Counted from the stretch's first letter, positions 1-10,174 are shown. The stretch: DNA of 64,000 nt from Demequina litorisediminis (GCF_030161615.1 NZ_BSUN01000001.1:992001-1056000); one strand, 5' to 3'. The notes: generated by a model not told the origin, from the sequence alone. Made by a program: numbers and translations.

Positions 1-687
1 ACGGCATCGGCCCACGCCAGCGACTGCTCCCAGTCGCCTGCACGAGAGATGGATCCCTGCGACCCCTGGAACACGCTCACCAGAACCTCGGGCACGGTGT
101 GGATGGGCACTCCGACGGCATCGAGGCGGATGAGGAGGTCCCAGTCCTGATGCCGCGCGAGCGACTCGTTCCACGGCACCCGCAGCAACGTGGCGCGCGG
201 GATCATCAGCGAACTCGTCTGGAGAAAGCCTGCGTCGCAGGCGCAGCGTCGACCGCTCCCACAGGTAGTCGACCACGGGTGTGGTGCCGTCATAAGGACG
301 CTCCGGCAGGACGCGGACGCCGCCGCCCGCCTCGCGGAACTCCGTGAGGCAGGTGATGACGGCGTCGCCATGCGCGTCGAGTGCGGCGAGTTGTCTCTCC
401 GCCTTGCGTGCGTGCCACGCGTCGTCGTCGTCGAGAAACGCCACCGCGTCTGTGTGCGCCGCCTCGACGCCCCGCTGACGCGCCGCGGCACCGCCCGTGG
501 CCCCCTCGGTTTCGACCAGTTCGTACGTCAGTCCGTTCAGCATGACCTCGATCTGACCGCTGAGTTCTGGCCTGTCGTTCACGACCACCGTGCGGCACGG
601 CACGGTCTGTGCGCGCACCGACTCGACAGCACGGCGCAGTTCCGGCCGCCCGGTGGTGGGGATGACGGCGGTGACACGGACGGTCAT
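1..687 (-). CDS. Glycosyltransferase family 2, 3' end outside window
   Basis: Transfers a sugar from a nucleotide donor to a growing polysaccharide at the cytoplasmic face. The N-terminus reads MTVRVTAVIPTTGRPELRRA, then a QRGVEAAHTDAVAFLDDDDAW stretch typical of the GT-A nucleotide and metal site (DDDD), and later NESLARHQDWDLLIRL, the usual acceptor region. The frame breaks near 228 where AGCCT stands for AGCT; restoring it gives a continuous protein (RRSFLQTSSLMIP). The start ATG overlaps the stop of the upstream gene as ATGA, so it is the fourth cistron of the 4277-1 operon. The C-terminus lies left of the window. The family is clear; the sugar is unknown. Confidence 0.85.
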   Translation of the reverse strand, partial: MTVRVTAVIPTTGRPELRRAVESVRAQTVPCRTVVVNDRPELSGQIEVMLNGLTYELVETEGATGGAAARQRGVEAAHTDAVAFLDDDDAWHARKAERQLAALDAHGDAVITCLTEFREAGGGVRVLPERPYDGTTPVVDYLWERSTLRLRRRLSPDEFADDPARHVAAGAVERVARAASGLGPPHPPRCRRSAHPHRARGSGERVPGVAGIHLSCRRLGAVAGVGRCR

Positions 688-1441
688 GATGCCCCCACTC
701 GAGTGCGGCGAGACGCGATTATCCAGACCAGCAGGAACGGTTCGACCAGGTAGCGATGGGCGAGACGCCGGGGCTGCGAGGCGAGGCGCCACGCCCACTC
801 GAGTCCGATGCGCCCGAGCCACCGGGGGGCATTGCGCTGTGTCCCCGCCAGTTGGTCGATGGCGCCTCCGACGGTCGCGTAGACCGCCGGAGGGAGCAGG
901 TCGCCGTAGTCATCGAGGAACTGCTCCTGCAGCGGCATGCCAAGGCCCACGAGCACGAGGTCGGGGTTACTGGCGCGCAGCCAGCGCGCCACCTGCCCGG
1001 CCCGCTCGGGTCCCCAGTGCTGCCCTGACGCTCCTGTGACCACCGCATCGGGGCAGCGCTCCTGGAGCCGTGCTACCGCGAGACGGTTGGCCTCCTCCGT
1101 GGTCCCCACCAGGGCGATGCTCCGCACGTGAGGCGCCTGTGCGAGGAGGGGGATCCAGTCTGTCGACCCGATGCGGTGCTCCACCGTGAACCGGTGTCTG
1201 CGCTCGGCGCGACAGGCGAGCAACACGGGCATCCCGTCCACGAGCGACAGGTCGCAGCGGCGCGCGAACTCGGCGAAGCGGGCATCGTGCTGCGCCAGGT
1301 AAACCGAATGCAGATTGTGGGCTCCGATGACGAAGCGGCGGCGCGCTTGGACCGCGTGGTCGAGGGCGGTGATCAGGCTCGCGGGAGGTGAGCGGCGTCA
1401 CGGCGACGCCGAGTGCGGGCAGTTCCAATAGGCTCTGTCAT
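684..1441 (-). CDS. WecG/TagA/CpsF family glycosyltransferase (two AGCT frame breaks)
   Basis: A transferase of the WecG/TagA/CpsF family (GT26), which adds N-acetylmannosamine-type sugars to lipid-linked intermediates of cell-surface glycans. The corrected protein is 251 residues, the usual family length: MTELLELPALGVAVTPLTSR at the start, RFVIGAHNLHSVYLAQHD, then the family core with LVDGMPVL (DG motif), and NPDLVLVGLGMPLQEQFL, followed by a basic tail (LASQPRRLAHRYLVEP) suited to membrane contact. Two frame breaks, near 1380 and 1431, are both AGCCT in place of AGCT. Start ATG overlaps the polymerase stop (ATGA), so translation is probably coupled. Confidence 0.88.
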
Positions 1442-2802
1442 GGCGTGTCCTTCCTGCTCGTCGAAGGGAGTCGGGCGCTCATGGGTTCGGGTGGCCGATG
1501 CCTGCGCCACGGTGTCGCGGAGTGGTCCGGACCGGTGACGGCTGGCCCGGGGGCATCGGCCACACGGGCGTTGCCTGCGAGAATCGCGAGGACGATGGGC
1601 AGCGTGATGAAGGGGTTGTTGATCCCCGAGACGGACGCGGAGTTCGAGAACGCGATGAGCGTGAGCGCGGTGACGACCGGCCACGGGACGTGGTTGCGCA
1701 CCATCACGTAGGCGGGAATCGCGAAGGCGGCGACGAGGCCCACGAGGCCAAAGTCGAAGAGCACGCGCAGCAGGAAGGCGTGGAGGACCACTGAGTAACA
1801 CTCGTTCGCCGACTGGTCGGCGATCAGCACCGCGTAGAAATCGAGCCGGGCGCATGACTCCGTGGTGAGGGCTGTCATCGGCGGCGGACCAAGGAGCCAA
1901 CCCACGAGGCCACGCTCGCCCGTCTCGTCACCGAAGATGGCCGCGAAGTTGAGGCGGTCTACCTGGCCTTCCGCTTCATATCTGGCGGCAAACAGCAGCG
2001 CGGCGGCGACGATGGCGCCGGCTGCGGTCAGTGCCGCCACATAGAGCCGCACCGCCTTCGCACCGATCAGCGTGTGCACCGCAAACAGCGCCGTGATACC
2101 AAACGCGATGGCCCCGGAGCGCGAGCCCGCGAGCACCACGGCGACGCCGAGCATGCCCAGCAGCACCAGCCGGTAGTGGACCATGTCGCGCAATGCCACC
2201 ACCACGAGGCCACACAGCAACGCGATCTCGAAGTTGTTCTCGTACAGGAGGCCCGGGCGGTCGTGCCCGAGCGCCACCACCTCCACCACGTACTTGAGGA
2301 GGGCAAGCGGAATAAGTACCCACGCCATCCGGGCCGCGAGGTCGGGGATGCGCGCCACTCGCCCCGAACAGAGGAGGACGACCGCGATGTTGAGCAACCA
2401 CTTGTGCGCCTGGACCACGTCGCCGAGCCCCGCCTCCGTGCTGGTGAGGGCGAAGGCGGCACGCACCGCGATCAGGGCGCCGACGGCCACCACCAGCGGC
2501 AGCATGCGCCGGTCCACCCAGCCGAGCAGCGTCAGGGCGGTGCCGTAGAGGGCAACGTCCAGAATCTGGTGCGCGGGCACCATGTTGAACTCACCCAGGG
2601 AGGCAAGACCCACCACGGCAAGCCCCACCACGAGGGCGAGCAGTGCGCGCTCGACCCCTCTCGGCATCGGCCGCCGTGCTGAGGTATCGGCGGCCGATGC
2701 CTGGGGCTCCGGGGAGTCGGAGTCTGTGAATGTGGGCGCTGCTGACGGGCGCGGCGCGGTGCGCCATGGGGGCGTCGCGCCGCCGCGCGCGGTGCGCGTC
2801 AC
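1438..2802 (-). CDS. O-antigen/exopolysaccharide polymerase-like membrane protein
   Basis: Intact protein of about 454 residues. The first 50 residues are hydrophilic and Pro/Ala rich, followed by about ten hydrophobic segments (ALLALVVGLAVVGLASLGEF, LPLVVAVGALIAVRAAFAL and so on) and a large outer loop near residues 300-360 with LTTESCARLDFYAVL, the layout of Wzy/O-antigen ligase proteins. It would polymerise the repeat unit made by the neighbouring transferases on the outer face of the membrane. GTG start chosen because it follows the upstream TAG by two bases; coupled to the downstream gene by ATGA. Assignment rests on topology and context because Wzy sequences are poorly conserved. Confidence 0.72.
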   Translation of the reverse strand: MTRTARGGATPPWRTAPRPSAAPTFTDSDSPEPQASAADTSARRPMPRGVERALLALVVGLAVVGLASLGEFNMVPAHQILDVALYGTALTLLGWVDRRMLPLVVAVGALIAVRAAFALTSTEAGLGDVVQAHKWLLNIAVVLLCSGRVARIPDLAARMAWVLIPLALLKYVVEVVALGHDRPGLLYENNFEIALLCGLVVVALRDMVHYRLVLLGMLGVAVVLAGSRSGAIAFGITALFAVHTLIGAKAVRLYVAALTAAGAIVAAALLFAARYEAEGQVDRLNFAAIFGDETGERGLVGWLLGPPPMTALTTESCARLDFYAVLIADQSANECYSVVLHAFLLRVLFDFGLVGLVAAFAIPAYVMVRNHVPWPVVTALTLIAFSNSASVSGINNPFITLPIVLAILAGNARVADAPGPAVTGPDHSATPWRRHRPPEPMSARLPSTSRKDTP

Positions 2803-2804
2803 GG

Positions 2805-4277
2805 CTAGTACGCCCCTCGCCCTGTGAGGACGGCCCACACGGTGCGCAGCACGATGACGGCGTCGAGGCTCATCGTCCAGTTCTGCGTGTAGTGAAGGTC
2901 GAGCCGGACGCTGTCCTCCCACGAGAGGTCGGAGCGTCCGGAGACCTGCCACAGTCCCGTGATGCCCGGCTTGACGAGCCTGGCGGCGCGCCATCCCCTC
3001 GGCCTCTTCCCACGCCTCGACTTCTCGGGGCAGCGGTGGACGCGGCCCCACAATCGACATCTCGCCGCGAAGCACGTTGATCGCCTGCGGGAGCCTCATC
3101 GAGCGAGAAGCGCCGCAGGAGCCTGCCCGCACGCGTCACCCGAGGGTCATCGTGCATCTTGAAGAGGACGCCGTTGCCGTCCGAGTCGTGGGCGAGCTGT
3201 GAGAGCCGGCTCTCGGCGTCCGTGTACATGGAGCGGAACTTCAGCATGGCGAATGGCTGGAGGTCGCGCCCCACCCGTTCCTGCCGGAACAGGACCGGCC
3301 CGGGACTGCCGACCTTGACCACGAGGGCGATGAGAAGCATCGGCAGGCCGAGAATGGCGAGGATGACGACCGCACCGGCACGATCCACCGCTCCCTTGAC
3401 GAGCCGCTTGGGACCAGAAAACTGGGCCGCCTGTACTTGCATCAGGGGCAGCCCACCCAGCCTGCTCACCGACGTGCGCGGAGCGGCGATGTCCGAGACC
3501 GATGAGGCCACCAACAGGCCGACCCCTGCGTCCTCGATGTCCCATTCGAGCCGACGCGCGCGGGCGAGCGGAAGGTCATCCGTACCAGCGAGGATGACAA
3601 ACTCGGCGCCGTGGCGTGCGGCCATGCTGGCGGCGGCGCCGATGTCACCGAGGACGGGCGCGGGCAGGCCCGCCGCGTCGCGCGAGGGGACGCATGCCCC
3701 GACCACGTCGAAGCGTGCGGCGTCGGAGGACTTCATGCGCCGGACGAGCCTCGGCGACGGCGGCACCTGGTCCCGCCACGATCACCGGCGAACGCCACGC
3801 GCCGTGGCGTCGGCGTTCCTTGAGCCAACCCCGCCACGCCGCCCGATAGCCGAGGATGACGAGGGTGCCGACCGGGAGGGCGAGGAAGAGGTACACGCGG
3901 GAGATATCGAGCCCGGTGAAGAACCCGAAGAGCACCACCACCACGAAGGTGAGCCACGACGCGGTGCCGACCCGCTGGAACTCCTCCGACCCCTCGCCGA
4001 GCACCAGCGGGTCACGTGAGCGGGTCCAGCCGAGTTGGAAGACCCAGAGCGCGGCGATGGCGGCCGAGAGCCACAGGTACGGCGGCCCGGTGGGCCCCTC
4101 GACGGGAGCCGAGGGGTCCCAGCCGAACCGCACCGCGTGCGCTCCCGTCATCACTGCGGCGACGACGAAGATGTCGCTGAGTAGGAGCCACCTGGTGAGT
4201 GGCATGACGACGCGGCGGGCGGCCGAGCGGGTCAGCGCAGCGGCTGGAATGGTGGTCGACACGCGTGGATCCCCCAT
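2805..4277 (-). CDS. Polyprenyl glycosylphosphotransferase, first sugar transferase (three AGCT frame breaks)
   Basis: Starts exopolysaccharide repeat units by moving a sugar phosphate to undecaprenyl phosphate. About 489 residues after correction. The N-terminal half has four to five membrane segments ([37 protein letters not shown]), then a CoA-binding-like region, then the conserved catalytic domain: [72 protein letters not shown] and [20 protein letters not shown]. Frame breaks near 3749, 3094 and 2979 are all AGGCT/AGCCT for AGCT. It is the first visible gene of the operon. A start at 4277 is the furthest upstream ATG; no strong ribosome site precedes it. Confidence 0.92.
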
Positions 4278-4348
4278 CTCACGTCACGACTCAGGCGATG
4301 ACCGCGGTGGCGGCCCCCTACGGGCCAGGCCACCGCGGAGTGCGCAGG

Positions 4349-4885
4349 CTACGGCGCGAGTGGCGTCGAGTCCTGCCGAGCCTTGCGGCCCGCATAGACC
4401 ACGGCACCGCCGCCCGCGGCGAGCAGGAGACCGACACCGACCAGCAACGGCATGTTGGTGAATCCGGTCTGGCTCAGGTCCTCCGCGTCAACAGCAACGG
4501 GGACCGCGGCACCGTCCACGACCGCGAGCGTCATGGAGTCGACCGCCTCACCATCCAGGTAGGTGGTGAGACTGAGCGTGCCGTCCGACTCGGGGACCGA
4601 GATGGAGAAGTCGGCACTGCCTCCGGAGACGGCCTTGGTGACGGTCGCCGTGGCGCCCGCGATTCCCACCTCGTCTCCGGTCGAGAAGGTCCCGGACATG
4701 CCTGCCTCTTGGCCGTCGGCGCCGGTGACCGAGCACGGGAAGGTGCCACCCGGCACCGCCCCGCTTACGTCGCATGTGGTGGGGTTGTCCCCACCGGTGT
4801 AGTCGTTATCGGCCAACGCGGCGGTCGGGACGAGCGTCACCGCACCTGTTGCCGCAACGACGAGCAGCGTTCTACGCATATTCAT
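4349..4885 (-). CDS. Secreted protein with LPXTG-like wall anchor
   Basis: A 178-residue exported protein. MNMRRTLLVVAATGAVTLVP with TAALA before ADND is a clean Sec signal peptide. The mature part is acidic with two Cys (TTCDVSG, TFPCSV). The C-terminus has LSQTG, then a hydrophobic stretch (MPLLVGVGLLLAAGGGAVV) and a basic tail AGRKARQ, the order of a sortase substrate; the pentapeptide departs from LPXTG by Ser for Pro. It faces the large secreted protein at 5339 across a shared control region, so the two may be co-regulated. No enzyme motif is seen. No sortase gene is in the window. Confidence 0.75.
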   Translation of the reverse strand: MNMRRTLLVVAATGAVTLVPTAALADNDYTGGDNPTTCDVSGAVPGGTFPCSVTGADGQEAGMSGTFSTGDEVGIAGATATVTKAVSGGSADFSISVPESDGTLSLTTYLDGEAVDSMTLAVVDGAAVPVAVDAEDLSQTGFTNMPLLVGVGLLLAAGGGAVVYAGRKARQDSTPLAP

Positions 4886-4944
4886 GGTTGCCCCCTCAGG
4901 AACCTCGAGTTGAATGCCCGTGATTCAGGACGATAGTCCCAAAG

Positions 4945-4960
4945 TGTGACATTTGTCACT
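4945..4960. promoter_or_regulatory. CRP/GlxR-type operator, site 1
   Basis: TGTGA-CATTTG-TCACT, a near-perfect palindrome of the CRP/GlxR pattern TGTGA-N6-TCACA. It lies about 60 bp upstream of the start of the wall-anchored protein at 4885. Confidence 0.5.
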
Positions 4961-5182
4961 CGCTCAGGAAAAGTTCTTCCGGATTGTTGGGCGCGGCGCC
5001 GAGACCGCCCCGTATGGACGGTGATAAGCGGGGCCTCGCGTCTGTCCATGCCAGCGGAGGGTGCGGTGGATCCAGTGGCCTGCCTCATCGACGCGCCGCC
5101 TGGTCGCGATGATGTGGCGCAGATCACACCTCGGCGACGTTCCCGCTGCCGGGAGCATCACGCTTTCCGCGCGAGACGGGGG

Positions 5183-5198
5183 TGTGAAATATGTCACT
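5183..5198. promoter_or_regulatory. CRP/GlxR-type operator, site 2
   Basis: TGTGA-AATATG-TCACT, same pattern and same half sites as the copy at 4945. It lies 140 bp before the start of the large secreted protein. Confidence 0.5.
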
Positions 5199-5211
5199 TT
5201 CGTCTCGCTTT

Positions 5212-5235
5212 GTCACATCAGTCACATCAGTCACA
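5212..5235 (+). promoter_or_regulatory. Direct repeats GTCACATCA, MtrA-like
   Basis: GTCACATCA occurs twice in tandem followed by GTCACA, a strict 9-bp period. Tandem GTCACA-type repeats of this period resemble sites described for the response regulator MtrA in mycobacteria; the assignment is inference. The repeats end ten bases upstream of the -35 box at 5244. Confidence 0.4.
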
Positions 5236-5243
5236 CGTTCCCG

Positions 5244-5271
5244 TTGACAGTGTGAGAAATCTCACTAACGT
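5244..5271 (+). promoter_or_regulatory. Promoter with operator in the spacer, for the 5339 gene
   Basis: TTGACA at 5244-5249, a 16-bp spacer, and TAACGT at 5266-5271 look like a housekeeping promoter. The spacer is filled by a third palindrome, TGTGA-GAAATC-TCACT (5251-5266). A protein bound there would block polymerase, so this site is likely repressive while the upstream copies may activate. Confidence 0.5.
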
Positions 5272-5338
5272 CAAAAGCATGTCGAGGCGCTGAGGGGCGG
5301 CATCGAAGCCGCCAGCCCCGACCCCTGGGGAGGGAATC

Positions 5339-8300
5339 ATGAGGCTGAGCACCCGCATCGGAGCGGCTGTCGCCGGACTCGCACTCGCGATCGTCGGCTG
5401 GGCTGCACCCGCTGCATACGCAGACAACGCCGGAGGCACCCGCACCGCCTCCTACTACGAGGACCTGTACGAGTCGAAGTATCCCGACCGCTCCTACTTC
5501 TGCCAGAAGTTCGAGCCCTCGGAGGGGTCGACCTACGGCACCCTCGTCGATGGCGGCAAGGCCATCTCGCTCAAGCCCTTCCAGTCGTCATGGGAAGGTG
5601 ACCAGTGGGGCCTGCTCATGGTCAAGGGCGGTTCCGTCGAGGGCGGCGAGGCGATCTACGAGCCTCCCCAATGCCAACGAGGCGTACTACCCGCCTCTCA
5701 ACAACGGTGGGAAGAAGCCAGACGTCTCCCACTGGATCGTGTGCGGCATGTCCGCCGGGTGGGACTACGACGTGACCTGTGAGGCGGTCGACGTGGACTA
5801 CCCCAAGGGCATCTCGGGCATCGAGATCAACGTGCGCTTCCGCAACCTCGACACCAACGAGGAGAAGACGCTCACCTACAAGCCTGGCGGCACACTGCCC
5901 GACCCGGCGACGTTCACCTACGCCGACCACGCCGGCTGGCCCGGCTGGACGTATTACGCGGTCGAATGGGTCCAAGTGGACGGCAACAACTACCACTGGG
6001 ACGACGGTGTGGAGTGTGGCGAGCCGGAGCCCGAGCCGGTGCTCGTGGACTACTGCGTCTGGGACGCGGACAAGCAGAAGGCCACCCACGTCACACTCGA
6101 AGAAGGCGCGACAGTGCCCGAGGGCCACATGCTGTGGACCGGCTATACCCGCGATGCCCAGCCTCCAGTCGGCTGTGTGCCCGACCCCGAGCCCGTCCTC
6201 GTGGACTACTGCGTCTGGGATGGCGATAGCGCCGAACACGTGACACTCGAAGAAGGCGAGGCCGTGCCAGCGGGCTACGTCCTGTGGCCGAACTACAACC
6301 CGCAGGCACCGGCACCCGAGGGTTGCGAGCCCCCGCCCGTCGTAGACCTGTGCCGCAACATCGAGGGCAACCAGGACCAGGCATGGCTCGATGAGGGCGG
6401 CTGGACCGTGTCCTCCGGCAAGTGCGAACGCACCGTCTACGTGTGCTGGGAGATGCCAAGCGACGGCATGGGCCTGACCGCGGCGAACTACCGTCTGCTG
6501 AGCGGCGGCGACAAGCAGCCCGTCATCAACAGCAAGGCGTTCCCGCAGGCATACCTCGCACAAGGCGACTCCTTCGACGATCTCGCCGCCAACGACTGCG
6601 GTGAGGAAACACCCGTCTGCGAGACCGACACGTGGCTTCACTCGACAAGTACACGGTCAAGTCGGAGGCCGCCTCCGACCGTCTCGACGCACTGCTCGAC
6701 AGCGGCACGCTGACCTGGAAGGGCGGTCCGTCCGACTCTGAGTTCTACGTCGACCACCGCTTCATCCAGGCTCGACGGCGGCGACTGCCCCGAGCCCGCC
6801 AAAGTGCAGATCTGCAAGTTGGTGGGCGACACCTGGACCGGCGCCTGGATCCTTCAGTCCGAGCGGGACGCCGCCCCAGCCGGGACCTACCGCGCGTGGA
6901 CGGGAGACCCCCAGGACTGCTTCGGCTTCTCGGGCGACGTGGACCTGTGCCACGCGGATGGCGACGGAGGCTACACCCTCATGACGGTGGGCTGGACCGC
7001 CGAATGGGACGGTTCGGCCTGGGTGTTCGACATCGAGGGCGACCACCAGGGCGACTCCGCCGACATCATCGACAAGATCGAGCGCTGGGAGGGCCCCTAC
7101 CGCGCGGCGTACGACGGCCAGAACATCGGCCCCGACACCGATGGCTGGGCGGTGCTGCACGACAACCGTTGTGAGGATGTCGTGGGCGTCTGTGTCCAGG
7201 AGGAGGGCCAGAAGCACTGGGAGACCATCTGGGTCAGGGAGTCCGAGGCTGAGACCACGTACGCCGACAACCCGCGTCCGTCACACCACTCGTGCGAGAC
7301 AGTGCGCGACAGCGTCGAGATCTGCCACGCACTGGGCGAGGGCCAGTATGAACTCCTGTCCCTGCCGTGGACGGTCATCGGCTCCACGATCACGGGCTTC
7401 GATCCCGAGGAGTTCGAGGAGTCTGGTCACGGCGCGCACACTGGCGACGTGATCCCCGGCTTTGCGATCACGGACGTCAACGACAACGTCCTGTACGAAT
7501 TCGCGGGACTCAACACGGACCTCGGGCCGCTGATCGACATGTTCGGATGCGACCCCGTCGAAGGCACGGGATCGGCAACCTCATCGTCGTCCGAGATCTG
7601 CACCGCCCCCGGCGGAACCTACGGGTTCGACGTCACCGTCTCGTCTGAGCACGCAGCGGTGGTGTTCTCCCTGCAGCGCTCCAACGGCGACGGAACGTGG
7701 GAGGACCTCGGGCCTATCGGACAGGCGGTGGGCCGCGGCGAAACGGCGAACTTCACCGGCTTCGTCGACCGAGCCGGCGACTACCGGATCATCGGCACCG
7801 CGGCGCCTGCACCGCTGCTCGCGGTCACGTCCGTCGCACAAAGCGAGGGAGTCGAGGTGCTTCCCGCACCCCTCGACCTCTACACGGCGCTGTTCACCGT
7901 GACGTCGCCGAGCGACTGCGCCACCATCGACGGCACCGTTGTCACGGGGGTCTGCTCCGACGGCGTTCCGTTCCTCGACTACACCGTGGTCTTGGATGAC
8001 CCGCAGGGCGAGGTCACCATTCCGGACGTGGCGACGCTCACCTTCGTCAACGACACCACGGCCGATGGTGGTTCCGACTATGTCTACGAGGTTCCCCTCG
8101 AGACCCCGGCGGGTGGTGGCACGTACACCGACCCGCAGGGTGAGGCGGGCATGGACACCATCACCTACTCCTACGCCGACGGCGTCCACACGTGGACCGG
8201 CCACGCGCTGTGGCCGGGAGGATCGGTGGATGCGACTGGGACCGCCACGGGCTGGCCGGGCTGGGAGCTCCAGGCGGACGGCACGTACATCGAAGTGACT

Positions 8301-9102
8301 CCCGAGAACTACGGGTGGACTCGCGACGCGGACGGCGTCGAGATCATGGTCGCGGTCAACCCCGAGACCACGGTTTCGGCGACCTACCCCGCAGCGAACC
8401 CCGAGTGCGACGGCCCGCCTCCCGTTGAGATCTGCGTGGCGACCGACGACGGTGGCTGGGAAGGCGGCGAGATCAGCGCCGCCGAGTACGCAGCCAACAA
8501 GGACTCCTACACCGTGTGGGACGAGGAAGCCGCCAACAACGGATGCCCCGAACCGCCGCAGGAAGCCACGCTCGAGGGCTCGGTGATCAGGCTCCGTTTG
8601 TGTGGCGGACTCCCCGTGGGTGCGCTACTCGCTGACGCTGACGGACCCGGACAACACCGCGGACTACGACCGCGATGACCCGACCCCGGTCACCATCACG
8701 TGGGTCCACCCGACCGATCCGTCCAAGAACTACACGGTCGACGTGGCACTCGGATCGGGCTACGTGCTGTGGCCCGGGGCCGCGGTGGAGCCCGCCGAAG
8801 GTTACACCGAGGACCAGATCGATCCCACCAACCCCGACACCTTCGTTCCGACCGACTGGCCGGGCTGGGGCGTCGACGAGAACGGCGACTGGTTCGAATA
8901 CGACGACCCGGAGGTCGACTACGGCTGGACTCGTGATGGAGTGGAGGTGACGGCAGAGATCAACCCGACCTTCTCGGTATCGCTCACCTACCCGCCGCCC
9001 ACCGCCACCTGCACGGCCGAGCCGCCGACCACCACGACTGTGGTGCTCGACGCCCCGCCGCCCACGGCGGCCAGGGTGGAGGACATCACCTACACCGGCT
9101 AA
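5339..9102 (+). CDS. Giant secreted Cys-rich repeat protein (about 1,250 residues, four frame breaks)
   Basis: An exported surface or matrix protein of unknown role. Signal peptide MRLSTRIGAAVAGLALAIVG with cleavage after AAYA. Three frame breaks are AGCCT/AGGCT for AGCT (near 5666, 6775, 8591); one near 6640 is a lost base. The mature chain is acidic, Trp and Cys rich and modular: two adjacent copies of a VDYCVWD-VTLEEG-VP-GYVLW module (near 6040-6330), a run of VEICHA/VDLCHADGDG modules ending GDVIPGF or DSADIID, and C-terminal modules with WPGW and YGWTRDGVEV. The C-terminus ends in ITYTG with no hydrophobic anchor, so the protein is probably released or held by other means. A hairpin terminator follows. 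The region 5250-5340 supplies promoter and GGGAGG ribosome site. Confidence 0.75.
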
Positions 9103-9136
9103 GTCCCCCCAACTCGTAGCCGGTGTCACCCAGGGC

Positions 9137-9171
9137 GCCCGCCCCGCGAACCTCAGCGTCGCGGGGCGGGC
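9137..9171 (+). terminator. Terminator of the giant secreted protein gene
   Basis: Perfect 12-bp stem GCCCGCCCCGCG (9137-9148) pairing with 9160-9171, 11-base loop, 35 bases after the stop codon. The tail is only weakly T rich. Confidence 0.7.
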
Positions 9172-9200
9172 GTTCCGCTGTGTCTTCCCCTCCTACCGGT

Positions 9201-9256
9201 GAAATGGATCCCATTGGTTCGTGTAAGCGCTTAGGCGAGTCAAATGGATCCATTTG
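9201..9256. promoter_or_regulatory. Cluster of three palindromes in convergent gap
   Basis: CAAATGGATCCATTTG (9241-9256) is a perfect 16-bp palindrome; AATGGATCCCATT (9203-9215) is a degenerate copy of it. Between them TGTAAGCGCTTAGG (9222-9235) has the core of a LacI/GalR-type operator. The gap lies between two convergent genes, an unusual place for operators; there is no obvious promoter. Confidence 0.35.
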
Positions 9257-9308
9257 GCCGGTCGACGCCACAGAGTGTGTGGCAGCGCAGGCTGGGCGAC
9301 CATTCAGA

Positions 9309-10124
9309 TCAGGCGCTGGCCGGCTCGGCCGAACCCGTGATGGTCACGGGCGTGCCAAGCGGGATCCCCACCTCGGTGACCAGCTGCGTGATCACGTCGT
9401 TGGGTAGCCGGATGCAGCCAGACGAGACGTAACTGCCGATCGAGTCAGGGTCGTTGGTGCCGTGAATCCCGATGATCGGATCACCACCATTGAACTCGTC
9501 AAGCACGGGCTGATATCCCGAGAGCCCGTACGCGTACGGGCCGTACGGGCCGTCATCGGTCGGGGGCTGCAGCAGTTCGCGCACGTAATAGACGCCACCG
9601 GGCGTGGGCCGGTCATCGCGACCCACACCCACATCGCTGGTGAGCACCACCTCGGCCCCCTGATACACGGTGAGCGTGAAGTCGTCGAGAGAGACCTCGA
9701 TACGGAAGGACGTGCTGCCCACCTCAACCGCGTCGGCCGGAACCCAGCCCGTGGAGCCATTCGGGACGATCGGTAGGTAGACCTCGATCCAGTCGCCCTC
9801 ACGCTCCTTCACCAGGAAGACCAAGGGCGTCTGGTCGGGGGCCGTGAGCACGTCGGCGGCATGAATGGTGGTCGTCACGGTGCCGTCTGGGGCGTCATAG
9901 ACGTCGATCTCGCCGTCGGGAGCGGTCGCGATCTCGCTGACGGGGTTCACGGTGGCCACCTCACCGCCGGGCGAGGGCGACACCGCAGGCGCACTCACGC
10001 TGGGCACGGCGCTGTCGCTCGGCGGTGCGGGCTCAGGGTCCGTGTCGCCCGCGCAGGAGGCGAGCACCACCGCGGACAGGCCCGCGAACATCAGCGCGGA
10101 AAGCTCGCGTCGCCACTGTCGCAT
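9309..10124 (-). CDS. L,D-transpeptidase (YkuD) lipoprotein
   Basis: Cross-links peptidoglycan 3-3 or attaches proteins to it, outside the membrane. 271 residues, intact. Lipobox VLASC at residues 20-24 after a hydrophobic signal, then a Pro/Ser/Ala linker, an SH3-like domain (about 65-130, VYDAPDGTV ... WIEVYLP ... GWVPADAV), and the YkuD domain with IGIHGTND and the catalytic VSSGCIRLPN motif near residues 230-245. The Cys and His of the active site are both present. A TGTGA-N6-TCAC-type site lies 51 bp upstream of the start, tying it to the sites near 5000. Confidence 0.93.
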   Translation of the reverse strand: MRQWRRELSALMFAGLSAVVLASCAGDTDPEPAPPSDSAVPSVSAPAVSPSPGGEVATVNPVSEIATAPDGEIDVYDAPDGTVTTTIHAADVLTAPDQTPLVFLVKEREGDWIEVYLPIVPNGSTGWVPADAVEVGSTSFRIEVSLDDFTLTVYQGAEVVLTSDVGVGRDDRPTPGGVYYVRELLQPPTDDGPYGPYAYGLSGYQPVLDEFNGGDPIIGIHGTNDPDSIGSYVSSGCIRLPNDVITQLVTEVGIPLGTPVTITGSAEPASA

Positions 10125-10174
10125 GCCGTCTCCTCAGCGTGCGTCAGGCCCTCACCGACACACCTCTTCACCTT

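Noticed and set aside
5212-5235. Replication origin iterons
   Set aside because: Only two and a half short repeats, no DnaA boxes, no dnaA or rep gene nearby.
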